Shown piece after piece: positions 5,940-6,406 of a stretch of 6,406 nt of DNA. The stretch spans positions 1 through 6,406 of the forward strand of contig JAFTMF010000106.1 of NCBI GenBank assembly GCA_017452565.1, in the 5' to 3' direction. The stretch comes from Clostridia bacterium (GTDB lineage: Bacteria; Bacillota; Clostridia; Oscillospirales; CAG-272). Position 1 is the first letter of the stretch. Every line of letters starts with the position of its first letter. The notes below the pieces were generated by a model, which saw only the letters and a list, made by a program, of their open reading frames with translations, was not told the origin of the DNA and ran no database searches. Position numbers and translations under genes: made by a program.

Positions 5940-6364
5940 TGAATAAAACGATTTGGTTACAAGCCCTTTCTGACGGCTTTTTGCAGGCGATCTGTCTGCT
6001 GGTCTTGATGGATTTGAGCACATCGGTCTTTGCCTACGATCTTTCGCCCCGCCTGCTGTTTCTGATTATCGCAGTGGTTGCGCTGGCAGGCGTTGTGCTG
6101 TACCGAGTATTCCTGCAATACAAACTGTTAGACGAGATGATCCTCTTTGCGCTGGTCAGCCTCGGGAGCAGTATTCTGTTTACCGTCCTGCTGTTTGCCG
6201 CAAAATCCGCCCTCTCCATCAACTTCTTCCCGATGGCCGAGGTGAACGTCGCCACCGGCATCCTGCTGGTATTGGTTATGCTTGCGTTTATCCTGCTGTC
6301 CGCCATCGGCAGGCTGATCGCTTTGCTCATCTGCGCCTCCAAGGCGAGACGGGATTGGGTGTGA
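5939..6364 (+). CDS. Four-helix membrane protein, family not recognised
   Basis: This gene encodes 141 residues starting at ATG 5939. The preceding TAA and this ATG share one base (TAATG), and AGGAGA at 5925-5930 is 8 nt upstream. I do not recognise the family. Hydrophobic segments are at about 12-32, 38-56, 66-90 and 104-132. The first carries an embedded Asp (LVLMDLSTSV), and a charged cytoplasmic-type loop (FLQYKLLDEM, 58-67) lies between the second and third. The C-terminus is basic (ASKARRDWV). Because of the tight packing it is almost certainly expressed with the DUF4173 and DUF2809 genes. That suggests an envelope or membrane-complex role, which is inference only. Confidence 0.8.
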   Translation: MNKTIWLQALSDGFLQAICLLVLMDLSTSVFAYDLSPRLLFLIIAVVALAGVVLYRVFLQYKLLDEMILFALVSLGSSILFTVLLFAAKSALSINFFPMAEVNVATGILLVLVMLAFILLSAIGRLIALLICASKARRDWV

Positions 6365-6393
6365 AGGGGACGCCGAGAAAAGGAGATGCAAAT

Positions 6394-6406
6394 ATGAAGC
6401 CGAAAA
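6394..6406 (+). CDS. Start of a further operon gene (3' end outside window)
   Basis: AAGGAG at 6380-6385 lies 8 nt before ATG 6394, which opens M-K-P-K before the window ends. The leader GAGAAAAGGAG resembles that of the 1116 gene (GAGAAAGGAG). The gap of 29 nt after the previous stop suggests it belongs to the same operon. Nothing can be said about its product. Confidence 0.6.

Overview
The window looks like chromosomal DNA from a Gram-positive gut Clostridia relative, most likely Oscillospiraceae/Ruminococcaceae. The reasons are a moderately high GC content, strong AGGAGG-type ribosome binding sites before most genes, near-consensus sigma-A promoters, and protein families common in Firmicutes (DUF2975 with a small XRE regulator, DUF4173, DUF2809, NAGPA-type glycosidase). 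GC-rich palindromic intergenic repeats fit the same lineage. This placement is inference; no rRNA or species marker is present.

Layout, all genes on the + strand. (1) 1-2086: the 3' part of a surface phosphodiester glycosidase (NAGPA domain) on a Pro/Thr-rich stalk, followed after 17 nt by a four-helix membrane protein. That gene overlaps a YgjV-family membrane protein at an ATGA junction, so the three look like one transcription unit. (2) 2087-2710: a monocistronic Lrp/AsnC regulator with its own extended -10 promoter, a GTG start and a rho-independent terminator. (3) 2711-3040: no gene, but a GC-rich cluster of hairpins and short repeats bounded by perfect 13-bp inverted repeats. (4) 3041-3820: a strong promoter with an 11-bp palindrome between its -35 and -10 boxes, then a DUF2975 membrane protein and a YozG-like XRE regulator, a well-known two-gene arrangement. 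(5) 3821-4008: no gene; tandem and inverted repeats forming at least three perfect hairpins. (6) 4009-6406: a tightly packed membrane-protein operon (DUF4173, DUF2809, an unrecognised four-helix protein, and the first codons of another gene), with 4-nt and 1-nt overlaps at the first two junctions and a 29-nt gap before the last.

The theme is small-molecule or envelope-related membrane proteins of unknown function plus two one-component regulators. No defence system, complete transposon, CRISPR array, tRNA or rRNA is visible. The items most worth a second look are the two palindrome-rich spacers, the candidate operators in the two promoters, and the translationally coupled operon of poorly characterised membrane proteins. 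I did not find a convincing new system.
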